Positions 11,160 through 22,810 of a stretch of DNA of 64,000 nt are shown in pieces. The notes beneath the pieces are model-generated. The model saw only the letters and a list, made by a program, of their open reading frames with translations. It was not told the DNA's origin and did no database searches. Source of the DNA: Casuarina equisetifolia. Lineage: Eukaryota > Streptophyta > Magnoliopsida > Fagales > Casuarinaceae. The position numbers and the translations under genes are program-made. How positions within the stretch are numbered: the first letter of the stretch is position 1; each line of letters starts with the position of its first letter. Location: contig CM052361.1 of the NCBI GenBank assembly GCA_028551475.1, positions 21,899,491 to 21,963,490 of the forward strand. Direction: 5' to 3'.

Positions 11160-11760
11160 TTGTATATTGTTGTTGTTAGTTTGTAAACTTAGGTATTGAA
11201 TTAAACTTATATCATTTTGTAGTTCATTGTACTTGAATTTGTATTGTGATTGAGTGTGTATGACATTAAGAATGTTTTTTTTTTTTGTGAAAGGTGAAAT
11301 TATATATCACCCGTAAAAATATTTACAAGATTGTTCGATTACAAAATATCATCATCTAAGCTCAAACATTGCACTTGGCAAATTCCAAAGCTTTTGTAAA
11401 AATTTATTACAATTTGTAAGCTTGATTCCTCTAGTAAATGAAACCTTCCATTTCACATCCTTTTTTATTTTAGTAATAATGGTTGAGTTATCTAGACTTG
11501 TATCGTTAAATCTTCTTCTATGTACTTGACATTAAGAATGTTGTATTTGTTTCTTTTTTAGGTTGTTTATAGACTCATATTAAGGAAGTTGAATTGGATG
11601 TGAGTGATACTAAAGGTGAAACCTTTGAAATGATGCATAAAACCACTTATTTATACACAGAATAGTCCTCTAAAAAGTTTTAAATTGATTTAAGTCATTT
11701 TATACACATAAGTAGGACCACCATCTACTCCAATTTATTATTTTCCTAATCTAGACTTCT
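11160..11760. repeat. Diverged dispersed repeat, partner at 15000-15360
   Basis: Parts such as GTTGAATTGGATGTGAGTGA and the following TTATTTATA block recur in the same order at 15180-15300. The left copy is longer because a LINE tail is inserted. Nature unknown. Confidence 0.55.
11277..11526 (-). mobile_element. Short 5'-truncated LINE insertion with 16-bp target-site duplication
   Basis: Minus-strand tail of a LINE: the poly(A) tail appears as the T run from 11277, then the 3' UTR, then the last ORF2 codons (K-I-K-K-D-V-K-W-K ... L-W-N-L-P). The 16-base string TGACATTAAGAATGTT occurs on both sides (11261-11276 and 11527-11542), a perfect duplication. The same 3' terminus occurs at 1522-2248. 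Confidence 0.8.
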
Positions 11761-12738
11761 AGTTTGTTTGTCTAGATTGTTCTATACAAAGATTGATGGT
11801 TATTTTGCCCTATTTGGTTCCTTTTTCATTTTTTTTCTAGTTTACTCTCTAATAGAAAATTCATTGTACCTAATTTAGTTACTGGTTAACTAGCAATTAG
11901 TTATGCAAAATTTGAGTAGAAAATCACTAAATAGAAATAAAATTTGAAAAATAAAACAAGTATAACTATCAAATGCAATGGGTTGTTGTAGATATGTGAA
12001 TGCTTGTAGTGAACTTTTGGTGTGATGTTTAACCAAAATATTATGCCGTTGAATTTGCAAATTTAGTATTGAATCAAACCAATAATAGGGTATCTCTAAT
12101 AAAAATGCTAATCACAATTTCAAATCTAGGGTTTAGAGTTGTACCCAAAATAATGAAACTTTCACAATACAAAGCAAATCGGTAGAAACAAATTCAGAAT
12201 CTAAACAATAGAGCACAATGAGTGTCTGGCATATTGAAGAGAATTTGCAGTGCTTGATTCTTTTTTGCTTATGGAGCATTGTTTTGTATTCAATAAATCT
12301 AGTTTTCTTTCTTTTCTTGACTTATATCTTCTACCATCAACCAAGATAGCCATTCATAGATTTAGGAGCTAGCCATTGGATTTGTCAGTGACCATTGTCT
12401 CTTCCAACAAGATAGAGAGAGAGGTGAAGAATGTTTCTAGTTTCTTTTCAGTCTTCTCATCTGAGATTTTTTTCCCTCATATGACATTGCCTTCATTCGA
12501 TGGCCTTCAACTTGCTTTTTATTTCAATCACACAATTAAAGCTCCATGCACTTTGTAGCTGTATGATCATCGGAAGATATTTGTGGTATTGTGTGAACTC
12601 AGCTAGCCACGTCTGTCCCCTTTTTACATGATATTTGTCAAGTACAAATTCCAACTTGTTTTGGGCTACGGGCTTGCTCGATGAGATTATCTTATAATGG
12701 CTGTTAGAGCTGACCCAGAAATTACACGATGAAATCCA

Positions 12739-12765
12739 TTAATTAATTAATTAATTAATTAATTT
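12739..12765. repeat. TTAA microsatellite
   Basis: Six or more tandem TTAA units. Confidence 0.9.
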
Positions 12766-13035
12766 ACTCATCATTGAAAATATGCAGAAATATATGTATA
12801 GCTTAAAAGAGAGAGATGGGGTCAAAGATGCTGCTTCATTGGCCATTGACGAAGCTTGGAATGATCGAAGTTTGTGCTAAGATCTTGGATATGAATGAAA
12901 GATGGGAAAAAAAGCCTAGTATTTTGTGCTTGATGAGAGACTTGTTTGGTGTTGATGAATATGATGTGCAGGCAAAGGAGATAGGTAGGGTAAATTTAGC
13001 AAATGACTTTTTTGGTACCTTGTTGTTGGGTTTAT

Positions 13036-14640
13036 AAATTCATAATAATCTTTATTTTCCTTCTTTATTCCTTTTTTAGAGGCCCCGTGAGATGCCCATT
13101 GGATCTATAAAGAACTTGGGAAATGGAAGCATAAGCAGCCAACGTTTGCCCTTATTTTCAAAAAACATCCACATCTTTATAATAAGAACCGAACAACAAG
13201 TTCCAACATAAACACCATATGACAAAAGATAGTTTCTAATTCGCCACGGTAAAAAATTTGGTGTACTAGAGCCATGGCATCAAGCTAAACCTTAGTCATT
13301 ACAAGCATAGTGCTGCTTAACATTAGCGAGAAGACCAATTTTAATTAACATGATATTAAAACAGAATGAAAAGCTAAATAATATTTTTTAATAGCTTAGA
13401 ATTTAACTATAGAGTTTTCCTATAATATTACTTATAAAACTTGTCAAATCTTAATATGATTGGTAGGTTTTTAAAAATATTTTACACTACTTATAACTTA
13501 ATAGTAAAAAAATTTTATGCAAAAGAAATATTAAAAAGCTTATTATTCAACTCATAAGTCACATAAGTAACTTAGATAGTATTTGTGTGCTGCATTACTT
13601 AGTGGACAGACACATAATCCCAGGGGTAGCAAATGTCATATGCCCCATTATTAGCGTAATTCATCATGCATGCTTGCTGCTCTCTTATGCTCCACCTACA
13701 GATGGCACATTTTGTACGGTCTCTCTTCTCTATGTAGATGTGGAAATAATGGTTTAGGCCATTCCATCCCATTTTGCACAAGAACTGTGTCGACCCCCAA
13801 ATGTTTGGGTGGAACGCGAATTCATACTCTTCTCCAAGGAACAGCGTATGTACGCCCAAGAAGTCCTCTGATGAGGTGCAAGATACATTGAAGGCGAGCC
13901 CACTTTCTAAGTCATTCCTTATAATTCCGTGTGCTTTCTTATAAGCCTCACACTTGGTAGAAATATGAAGCAAAAGAAAAAGCGCTACGAGGAAACAAAC
14001 ATGCTTAGGGGAAAAAGCCATGTTTGAAGCTTTTTTTCTCCAAGTTTTTTAAGGTAGAAAACTGGAAGGGTTTGTAGATGAGATAATGTGTTTTGGGGGC
14101 CTCATGGAATCTTTTTATAAAGCAGTCACTGGATAGGAGTATGGATTATACAACAATGCTAACTAAAGAAATGTTGTGAGACGTTTTGAAAAGGGGTTGA
14201 AACAATAAAAATTATACTAAATTTATAAAGTTAGTTAAAAAGTCACAATTTTAATTGTCATATGCAGAAACAAAAATTGTATGAAAAATTAGAAAATTAG
14301 TTACAAATTTAGTTTTATAATTGTTATTTTGAAACTTGATTGAAATTATCTAAATTTTGCAATGCCTATCTTGTGTTAAATAGTTAGGAAAGTCATGAAT
14401 TTCAAATGTATGGCTAAAAGCACCACTGGAATAATCAAACTTAGGGCTAGGCATTGTTAAATCTACCTATAGAAAATTCTTTTATCAATCTTAGTTAAAG
14501 AAGATTTATTTTAACTACTCACCCTTCTATCCTTAAGTTTTGATGAGATAGGAAATAAAATTCCAAACCAAAGGTTTAAAACAATATTTAACCAACTTCA
14601 ATCCTAATTTTTTCTAAAGAAGAGCATGTGCAATTATCAA
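13036..14640. repeat. Segmental duplication, right copy, S1 part
   Basis: From 13122 it aligns with window positions 1-1521. Bases 13036-13121 also match the gene-X fragment at 3795-3885 and 21820-21905, showing that a gene-X fragment sat next to the S1 gene before the duplication. Outside the S1 gene it is noncoding. Confidence 0.85.
13599..14021 (-). CDS. S1-family secreted protein (self-incompatibility protein homologue)
   Basis: A 140-residue intronless protein with a signal peptide (hydrophobic core residues 9-20, likely cleavage after Ala26). The mature part fits the plant self-incompatibility S1 family (PF05938): N-V-S-C at 45-48, G-x-x-Y-x-F-x-F at 63-70, Cys82, the C-x-x-C-x-W motif at 105-110, and Cys118 and Cys131. 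Known: Papaver S1 proteins are pollen-rejection ligands; homologues in most plants are secreted proteins of mostly unknown role. Function here cannot be read from sequence. Length is normal for the family. The start was chosen because the signal peptide begins there and is conserved in the duplicate. The only intact one of three copies in the window. Confidence 0.9.
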   Translation of the reverse strand: MAFSPKHVCFLVALFLLLHISTKCEAYKKAHGIIRNDLESGLAFNVSCTSSEDFLGVHTLFLGEEYEFAFHPNIWGSTQFLCKMGWNGLNHYFHIYIEKRDRTKCAICRWSIREQQACMMNYANNGAYDICYPWDYVSVH

Positions 14641-15497
14641 CAATGTTAGAAGAAAAGTCTTCTTTTCATTTTTTATCCTTTTTCTTTTTTCCTCTTTTTT
14701 AAGGTATATGTTCCATTTGTTTGCATATCAGTAGTTGTATTAGAGATACTCTTCTCAAGATAAGACAATTTTTGGACTAATTATTTTAAGAACATCTTCT
14801 AGCTACGTGGAGGAAAATTAGAAACTTTAACTATTTAAAAATAATTTGACATAAACATATGTTTTAGACTTGAGACATAGTTCTTCAAGACATAAAATAA
14901 CCAAAAATAATAAAAATTACATATATTAAATTGAAAATCTTAAAACAGTAAATAAATAATTTTTTTTATATAAAGTATGCCCTCAAATTGAATTTTATAT
15001 TATTATTATTTGGCATATAAATATAAATATTGAAGTAAAGTTATATCATTGCTTAATCCCTTATATTGGAATCTATTTTTCCCTTGTTGAAGAGAGAAAC
15101 CTACTATAATGGGGTTTCTATGACATTGAGAAAGTTGTGTATGTTTCTTTGTAAGTTGTGTATAAACTTATATTAAGAAAGTTGAATTGGGTGTGAGTGA
15201 TACTGATGGTAAAACCCTTCAAATGATTAATAGAATTCACTTATTTATAGGAAAAATGTTATTCTATACGCATTGGTAGACCACCACCCAATCCATTTCA
15301 TTATTTTCTTAATCTTGACTTCGATTTTGTCTATTTGGACCTTAAGCTTCTAACGTCCCTGAAGTGCTAAAAACGCTATAATTCCCAACTTTAATTTGGA
15401 AGGAGAATCTGCTCCTAAGTATTAAAATTGTCTAGTTCGAACAATCTAGGGCCTTTCTTGGCAGTTTTTTGCATCCGAATAGATAAACGTAAGCTCG
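14641..15497. other. AT-rich intergenic stretch
   Basis: No gene seen. 15000-15360 is the partner of the repeat at 11160-11760. A short string near 15397 (GGAAGGAGAAT..GCTCCTAAGT) recurs at 19190, just after the copia LTR. Confidence 0.45.
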
Positions 15498-15632
15498 TCA
15501 TGGCCCACTTTCTAAGTCGTTCCTTAAAATTACATGCATTTGCCTAAAAGCCTTACACCTAATGGAAATATGAAGCGAACGAAGAAGCACTACAAGAAAA
15601 TAGATGTGTTTGATGAAAAAAGCCAAGTTTGA
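15498..15632 (-). pseudogene. Third S1-family copy: signal-peptide end only, start codon lost
   Basis: Aligns to the first 42 or so codons of the intact S1 gene and, further right to about 15995, to its promoter. The ATG is changed to TTG (plus strand GCCAAG where the others have GCCATG), and homology stops before the Cys-rich part. A SINE is inserted in its upstream region. A dead fragment. Confidence 0.8.
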
Positions 15633-15818
15633 GGCTTTTTTTTTCCTTAATTTTTTGAAGGTGTAAAATTGGAAAATTTTGTGGATGAAACAATCTATTT
15701 TAGGGGGTCATGGAATCTCCTTATAAAGTAGTCGTTCAGTAGGAGTAGATGGTACAACAATGCTAATTAAAGAAATATTGTGAGACATTTCAAAAAGGGG
15801 CTAAAGAATAGAAACTAT

Positions 15819-15942
15819 TTGGGCGGGGGCCCTGGCTCAGTGGCGTTCTCTGAGCCAAACCCTGACCGGCCGTCCCACAGGTCGTGGGCTCGAATCTCGT
15901 CCCTCCCCCTTCCCCAGGTGCATGCGTTTATAAATTAAAAAA
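15819..15942 (+). mobile_element. tRNA-derived SINE with perfect 16-bp target-site duplication
   Basis: A GC-rich insert of about 124 bp in AT-rich DNA. It has RNA polymerase III promoter boxes: A box TGGCTCAGTGG (15833-15843) and B box GGGCTCGAATC (15886-15896). A poly(A) tail ends it. AAAGAATAGAAACTAT flanks it on both sides (15803-15818, 15943-15958) without mismatch. The same spot in the two paralogous S1 promoters has only one copy of the target and no insert, which confirms the insertion. Confidence 0.92.
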
Positions 15943-16189
15943 AAAGAATAGAAACTATGCTAAATTTAGAAAACTAGTTAAAAAATCCAATAATCTTTGT
16001 GTGATTATTCTTTTTGAAATTTTTTGTGTTTTTTAGTACCATATGATAGGACATTGATAGGGCTTAGCAATGTTGAACGACTATTTTTTTTTTGGTGTTT
16101 TGTCATTCCTAAGTATTTTCATTCCATTTTTTTTTTCTAGTTTTGGCTTTCATTTTGAATCAATTCATATCTTAAGCAATTACTTACTT

Positions 16190-18946
16190 GTAATTTGGTT
16201 TTTAATAATAATTATTCTTCTTTGTGCTTGAAAAGGCAATTTCTTGTTCAAATTTTTTCTCTTGTGAGATTTGTCCTTTATTGTGCAAACATAGACACCT
16301 TTTCTTACAAACCACTTTATGACAAGTGTAACTTTGCATTGATCCACATGGATGTCAAGGACCCCATAAACATCCCACACATGACAGTACTTGTTATTTT
16401 TTTAATCATTGTAGATAATTTTTCTTATGTCACTTGGAATTTTATTTTCCATTTCAAAAACTAAGTTTTTTTCTAAAACTCAATCTTTTCTTTACCTGAT
16501 ACAAACTCAATTTGACTTCACTGTTAAGTGTATCTACTTTGATAATGGTACCAAATTTGTTTTTCTTCTAAATGCTCTTATTTTGTTCAATCTAAGGGCA
16601 TTCTTTATAAGTTCTTACTTTCATACTCCTTAGCACATTTTTTTGGATGAGTATATCTTGACTATCACTTATCTAATCAACCACCTCTCTTTATCTCCCT
16701 TAGGTAAGGTCACAATTTATGAGCATCTTTTTGGTATGCCACCACCTTTTAACCATTGATGTGTATTTGGCTACTAATGTTATGCTACTACTTTGGGTCT
16801 ACATGATAAATTTAGCCTTCAAATGATTTATTGAATCTTCATGGTTTATCATTCTTATTAGAGGAGCTACAGGCTTTATGACCTCACCATTCAAAAAATT
16901 TGTTAGTCATGATATTATTTTTTGCCAAAATATTTTCCCTTACATTTTTCACAGTTATCCTTTACTAGTTTGACTGATTAATTAACTACCATCATATTGC
17001 TTAAGTATCCTACTATCCATCATTGTTGCCTCTAAATAAGCCTATTTTCCCTAAGTCTACACCAACTACCACTATTGACCCTAGTTCTCCTCAAACTACA
17101 TTTGAACCATCTCTATTCATAAACTTACCTAGCACCACATCTGACCTTGACCAACAACCCTTTTTGGACCAACCTACACACTTTTCTTAGTCAAAGCTTT
17201 TAGTTAGTCATTTTAGGTGAGCCATTAAACCTCCATCCAAACTATTAATTATCTTTGTTTAACATTGCCTTCCACTTCATGAACATCTTCCTTTCTCATC
17301 TCTTAATACCTTTCTCTTGCCTAATGTCAGCTCCACCACTAATACTTTAATGCCTCTATCTATGCCTTTTGTGAACCCTAAATCTTCTAGGAAGCCCTTA
17401 CCAATCCTCACTAGATCGATGCCATGAACTAAGAGCTCATTGTCCTTGAGGCCAATCATATTTAGAATGTGGCTCCTTTATGCCATGATTGATGTCTTAT
17501 TAGTTATAAGTGGGTTTTTAAGGTAAAGTATTGTGCTAATGGGTCTTTTGAATGGTACATGACTTGGTTAATAGCTAAAGGATATAGTCAATAAGAAAGA
17601 ATTCATTATCAAGATATCTTTTCCCCCACTAGCAAGCATGTCACTATTCTATTGTTCATCACCATTGCCTCCATTTATTGTTTGCTTCTTTTTTTTTTCT
17701 TTCAAATTGATATTTAGAACACTTTTATCCATGACAATCTTTCTAATGAAGTCTATATAAAGCTTCCCTTTGATTTTGGCAATCAAAGGGTAGGAAGAGT
17801 ATTTCAATTGTAGAAATCTTTTTATGATCTCAAGCAAACATCTTGCTATTGGAATGCTAAGTTCATAGATGCTCTTATCTTATATGATTTTTGTCAATCT
17901 TAGAATGATTATTTACTTTTCACCAAAGCTTAGGGGAATTCTTTCATTGCCTTGCTTATCTATGTCAATAACATTTTGATCAAAGGAAACAATTAGGTAG
18001 CCATCTCAAACCTCAAAGAGTATCTCTATTCTACATTCTATATTTTTCATGAAAGATCTTGGTTAGTCAAAATTCTTTATTAGAATTAAGATTGCTCAAT
18101 GATTGGAAGGTATCTTTGTAAGTTAGCATAAGTACACATTGAAGCTAATATCCAAGGCTGAATTTGTTGGTTCCAAGCCCTTAGCTATTTATATGAAGCA
18201 AAATAAAAAATTTACATGCATTGAGTATGATATTAACTTTAAGAAGAAATTCAATAATCCACCTCTTGAAAACCTTTCAATCTAATAAAGGTTAGTTGGC
18301 AAACTTTTATATTTGACTCTCATCAGCTTGATATTACCTTCTTAATTCAATTGCTCAATTGATTATGCATAACTCAAATTAGTCCAATGTGGAGGCAACA
18401 TTACAGGTGATTAACTACCTTAAGAGCTATCTAGGTCTTGGTCTCTTATTCTCAAGCTCTTAAAGTTTAAGTTGCATCATTCTATGACTTAGACTACAAT
18501 GCATGTCCTATGACTAGATAATTTACTATTGGATTTTGTATCATGCCTGGAAATTCAATGATATCTTGGTACTCAAAGAAATAGCCAACTATCTCCTTCT
18601 CATTAACTAAAGTAAATTATCAAGCTATGCAAGTCATTACTAGTGAAATAATGTGAATTAGAGGTTTACTCAAAGATTTTGGTTTCTCTATATGATAGCT
18701 AGCTTTACTCTTTTGTAACAATGAGGTAGCTAAGAAAATAATAGTTAATTTAACTTTTTACAAGCATACCAAGCACATTAAACTAGATTGTCATTATATA
18801 ATAGAAAAGCTTTAATAAAGTGTTATTGTGACACATTACATTTCAATCAAAGAGCAACCAATAGACTTATTGATAAAAGTATTGTGTAGTTGGCAACATT
18901 AGCATTTCCTTTCTAAACTTATTTAGACCTCTAGCTTAAGGAAGAG
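16190..18946 (+). pseudogene. pol: Degenerate Ty1/copia pol (integrase, RT, RNase H), 5' part missing
   Basis: Plus-strand translation across many stops and shifts shows the integrase core (H-M-D-V near 16345, I-V-D-N-F-S near 16410, D-N-G-T near 16540), then a Pro/Thr-rich linker (17040-17200). RT remnants follow near 17480-18150 (M-K-D-L-G, A-Q...G-I-F). The RNase H end is near 18770-18890 (H-T-K-H-I-K-L-D-C-H). Integrase before RT is copia order. Gag, protease and the 5' LTR were not found. Heavily decayed. Confidence 0.78.
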
Positions 18947-19184
18947 TGTTAATTAATATAATACGATTCTTAATGTAATGCCTCCATTAGTTGTAAATAT
19001 TTGGCGTAATATTTACACATCAATTGCATTAATGTGTGTATACCTTATATAGAATACCTTATATAAAATAGGTCTTATGCCTATAAGAGAAAGATAAGTA
19101 ATGTACAGAAGGCATTGCAGTATCAATACAAGGTTGATTCCAATCTCTAGAGGTTTCTTATTTTCGTATAGTGTGACATTAACA
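18947..19184 (+). repeat. 3' LTR of the degenerate copia element
   Basis: 238 bp with inverted ends TGTTAAT...ATTAACA. It directly follows RNase H remnants and a short purine tract (AAGGAAGAG). The matching 5' LTR was not found in the window. Confidence 0.7.
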
Positions 19185-19491
19185 AAGTCGGAAGGAGAAT
19201 TTGCTACTAAGTATTAGGCCCATTCCTTCTTCCAAGTTTGTTAAATCTAAGTACACAAAAGCAAGCTAGCCATGGCCTATTAGCAACAAAGAGCCAATTA
19301 TAGCACTTCCCTTACATATCCAAGAAGAAAAACAAAATGAAAATGGAAAATTTTATTAATGTACAAGTTATTTATTTATTATTATATTATTATAAATGAT
19401 TATGTTCACTTTGCCTTATGTACGTTTATCATGCAACATGTATCTTTCTTGCATTGCAACAAAAACAAATAAACATATCTTTAGCTTGTAA

Positions 19492-19945
19492 TTTCAATAG
19501 CTTTAACATCGAGCTTCTTCAAATCCTCTGCAGGAACAATGACAATGAGAACCCTATTCTCCATGAAAGCCTTTACCTCTTCCATTTTCACATTCTTTGG
19601 CAACTTAAACCTTTTCATGAACTTGCCAAGGCTATGCTTCACCTTATGCCACTTGTCATTCTTGTATTCCTTCTCTACATTCCACTTCTCATTGATCTAT
19701 AGGACTTTGTCATCTTCGATCTTAAACTTTACTTCCTCCTTTTTCAGCCCTAGAAGGTTGGCCTTGAAGACATGTGCTTCTAAGGTCTCCTTCCAATCAA
19801 CCCTAGTGCTCACAAATGTAAAATTTTCCTAAGAAAGTTCAAGAGCTAAGGGAAACTAAAAATCCTTGAAGGGATCCAAACATCAAGTGAGAAAGGGTTG
19901 AAGGTGCTACTTCATCCTCACTAAAAAAGATTGGAAGATCAACAT
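19492..19945 (-). pseudogene. Class I small heat-shock protein (HSP20) pseudogene, copy 2
   Basis: Duplicate of the pseudogene at 2362-2829 with the same order of motifs (G-K-F-x-x-x-F-K-L-P, [15 protein letters not shown]) and the same ATG context at its 5' end. Frame breaks prevent translation. It lies between the decayed copia element and the shared LTR. Confidence 0.8.
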
Positions 19946-20038
19946 TTTTGCTTAGATCTTGGATTTCAAGGAAAGACAAGAAATAAGATTGCTATTGTGT
20001 ACTTGATAAGACAACAACTTCATGTTAATGGTACCTGG

Positions 20039-21653
20039 TGCTGTGTGGAAATGGTGTTAGGCTAGTCTAGCTTATACTTGAGATTTATTGCTAAGTCCTC
20101 TTAAGATAATATTGTCCTAAGTTTAAAAAAAAAAAGAGGTTTTCTCTTGTGTGGTTGTCAAAACGAAAAGAGAGAAAGAGAGAGAGAAGAAAAAAAGAGC
20201 AAGATTTTCACAAGAATTAGAAACCATGCGCAGCAATTAACCAAATACTTGATTAAGGTTGATTCATGGTCTGATTAAGCTTATTTCTTGTCAGTAGGTT
20301 CAAAATTGGGTTTTATTCATTTTTAGCAGTTAGGTCATCATTTGAAACTCTTTACATTACCACATCTTGGTCAAAATTCCAGGTAATTTTTTCTCTAACT
20401 TTTCTTAATTAAGTTGATGTTTATAACTTATTCTTCCCCATCAATTGTTGATTCCATTGTTATTAGATTATTAAATCTTTGTTATATTAATGTTATTATG
20501 GACTGTGTAATCAATTCATGGTTTTTGTCCTTCACATTGGCAGAGTTTTCAACATAAAACCTTTTCGTATTTTGTTGTGATGTTTATATCTTTTTTTTTT
20601 ATGACTATGTGAGTTTATTCATCGAAGAACAAGAAAATACAAAAGCTTAGGGGTATACCCCAGCATTACAATTCATCTAAGAGAAAATAGAATTTGGAAT
20701 TCTCCAACTATAACACAATAAAACATTCGTTTGAGAGAGTTTAATGTTCCTAAATAAAGATGTTCTTCCATGAACTACCCTCCTGATTCTAGCTAACAAA
20801 ATTAGTATATCAACAGTCTTATTTTGAAAACATCTACGATTACATTCCAACCACATACAATAAAGACATGCTAAGAAAGAAAGTTTAAGAAGCTTTATAG
20901 TCAAATCCTTTCCTTTAATTGCTTTAATCATCCATTGTAATTTAAAATTTCAATCATTGATGTCCTTACAAAGGCTTTGTTGTGCTAGAATATTTCTCCA
21001 AATCTGGCTAGTCCAAGTACATTGAAACAATAAGTGTGATCTACTTTCATATTGAGAACCATAAAAATTACACATATCAATTGAAAGGAGCCATTGAAAA
21101 ACCATTTCTATTGTAGGAAGTTTGTCCCTACATATGAGCTAACTAATGAAATTATGTTTGCTAATTCCTCTTGACCATATCAAATTATACTATTCAACCT
21201 CAGTATTCACTTGACATAATTCCTTATATGTTCCTTTACAACAATAAGAAGGTTTAGAAAGTATAGGGTGAGAGTTTGTCGTAACTTTAGAAGATCTCTG
21301 TAACTCCATGCCATATTTCCTTTGATGTCAAGAAACATAATCGAAGTTATTCTGTATTTAGTATTATGAATCCATTTACTCTATAAGGATGAACTTGGAC
21401 AGTTAATAAGATTTCAGAGTGACCACCCCAACACAACTTTATTCCACACTTTAAGGTCTAGTAGTCCAAGACTTCCTTCCTTTTTAGGTGAACAAACAAC
21501 TTACCAAGCAACCTTATAAGTTTTATAGTCTTCTAAATTTCCTAATCAAAGTTTATATCTTTTACTTGTGATTTAAATTATATTATTTGTATTTTAGTAT
21601 TTCCTTATAAATTCAATTAAAGTAAAAAATTTTACACATTTTTTTCCATCTAA
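20039..21653 (+). mobile_element. Old LTR (copia-associated family), copy 2, split by a LINE
   Basis: The counterpart of 2923-3626 at the same place in the duplicated block. It is interrupted by the LINE at 20595-21550. The start is TGCTG where the left copy has TGTTG. Confidence 0.68.
20595..21550 (-). mobile_element. 5'-truncated LINE with 13-bp target-site duplication
   Basis: About 956 bp. The poly(A) tail (T run at 20595-20600 on plus) is followed in minus direction by an ORF2 end with a reverse-transcriptase zinc-binding domain (pieces near 21200-20930: W-S-R-G, then R-S-H-L-L-F-Q-C-x-W). The best open piece is 20677-20931 (L-S-F-L-A-C-L-Y ... N-R-R-C-F-Q-N-K). GTTTATATCTTTT flanks it (20582-20594 and 21551-21563). 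It cuts an LTR that is unbroken in the left copy, so it inserted after the duplication. Confidence 0.88.
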
Positions 21654-22029
21654 GAGGACTACTCTAGCACTTTGGAAGAAAGCTTTTTGTTTAGGACGTT
21701 CGTGACCAACGTAGGCTTTCACCAAGACTCTGGATGGAGTTTTGCTTTCGTCTTCAATTGCAACTTGGTTTTGATATTTGTTCCAGGCCACCTTGACCTT
21801 CTTGTCGGGCCTAGAGTCATAATAATATGCATTTTTCTTCATTATTCTCCTCTTAGAGGCCCCGTGAGATGCCCACTGGGTCTATGAAGAACTTGGGAGA
21901 TGGAAGCATAAACAGCCAACATTTGCCTTCATTTCCCAAAGCATCCGAATCTTTGTAGTATGAACCGAACAACAGATTCCAGCACAAACTCCATATCAAG
22001 CAAAAGAAAGTTTTCAATTCTCTACAGTT
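21654..22029 (-). pseudogene. Fragment of unidentified gene X, copy 2
   Basis: Minus-strand frame from 21842 down to about 21660 codes a Lys-rich segment with K-K-N-A-Y-Y-Y-D-S-R, W-N-K-Y-Q-N-Q-V and K-A-Y-V-G-H-E-R. The frame is kept in copy 1 (3627-3830). Upstream (21843-21960) the reading passes a TAG present in all the copies that span it, so that part may be an intron edge or another frame. The family is not recognised. The LTR truncates its downstream end. Confidence 0.4.
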
Positions 22030-22810
22030 TAGCTGGATGATTTACAACCTAATTCCTATGCAATTTATAGACAAGTAGCAGGGGTTATATACGGCGACTG
22101 CTTGATACCGTGTGCTTCATTTTGGTTTCCGTGTCCAGCCATGATCTATCTTGATTTACGCAGTTTCCTTTGCAGCAGTATTGAATTTCCCTCGCAATTT
22201 CGTGGTTCCTTTGCAGCCTTGGAGTTTTGCTCCAAGCTTATGGGAGGTAAGTAAATGCTTTTCCTTTTTGGCCATGAGAGATCAGCAACCTGCAATGAGG
22301 ACGAAAGCGTGTTACATTTTGAAGAGGGCAGAACAGAGTATGTCAAGCAGAGTAACAAAAGACAGAGGAATTTATGTTTAAGATTGGAACTGAACAAGTG
22401 GTGGCTGACGGCCATTGATTCAAGCACTTAGCTCTAGAGCTTACCAAGAGATCACAAAAGTAAGGCCTCAAGACATTTTAATCCAAGCCACACCAGAGCT
22501 TCTCTCCACATTAACTAAGACTTCAAAAAGTTAGAACAACGACTACCCACAGTATTCCAACATGGCCCCATCAACCTCATTTTTTAACAGAGCGGCACCT
22601 TGCAGTTGGCTTGTGTTAGGTACGTACGTCATAGAAGGCTGGATATTCTTCAACTAATGCCGGATCTGGAGTCCAAGACCCTACAATCTTCGTCATTGCA
22701 TACGCAATGCCGTTTGACATTAAACTGGAATGAGGCATGCCAGACGAAGCAATTTATCACTTCATCAGGCGTAAACTCTGTGTGTGATAGGGCGAAAGAG
22801 AGACAGAGAG
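22030..22810 (+). promoter_or_regulatory. Promoter and leader region of UGT gene B
   Basis: About 780 bp between gene X and the UGT start, nearly the same as 3991-4777. Short open frames here are not conserved as proteins. The conserved element CTTCGTCATTGCATACGCA is at 22688-22706, about 105 bp before the ATG. The leader ends in a GA-rich run. Confidence 0.6.
22688..22706 (+). promoter_or_regulatory. Conserved UGT promoter element, gene B
   Basis: CTTCGTCATTGCATACGCA. The same element with 1-3 changes is found upstream of UGT copies A (4661-4679), C (27073-27091) and D (31123-31141), always in the gene's sense orientation. Contains a CGTCA core, as in TGA/bZIP sites. The binding factor is unknown. 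Confidence 0.55.

Larger units (their letters stand above)
10774..13035. other. AT-rich intergenic stretch with dispersed repeats
   Basis: No convincing gene. It contains a LINE tail (11277-11526), a repeat shared with 15000-15360 (about 11160-11760) and a TTAA microsatellite (12739-12765). The open frames at 12376-12558 and 12816-13037 show no family motifs I recognise. Confidence 0.5.

Noticed and set aside
12816-13037. 73-codon open frame on plus
   Set aside because: No family motif, no copy elsewhere, in repeat-rich DNA; not enough support for a gene.
15819-15942. Possible tRNA gene because of A and B boxes
   Set aside because: No cloverleaf; A-tail and 16-bp target duplication show a SINE.
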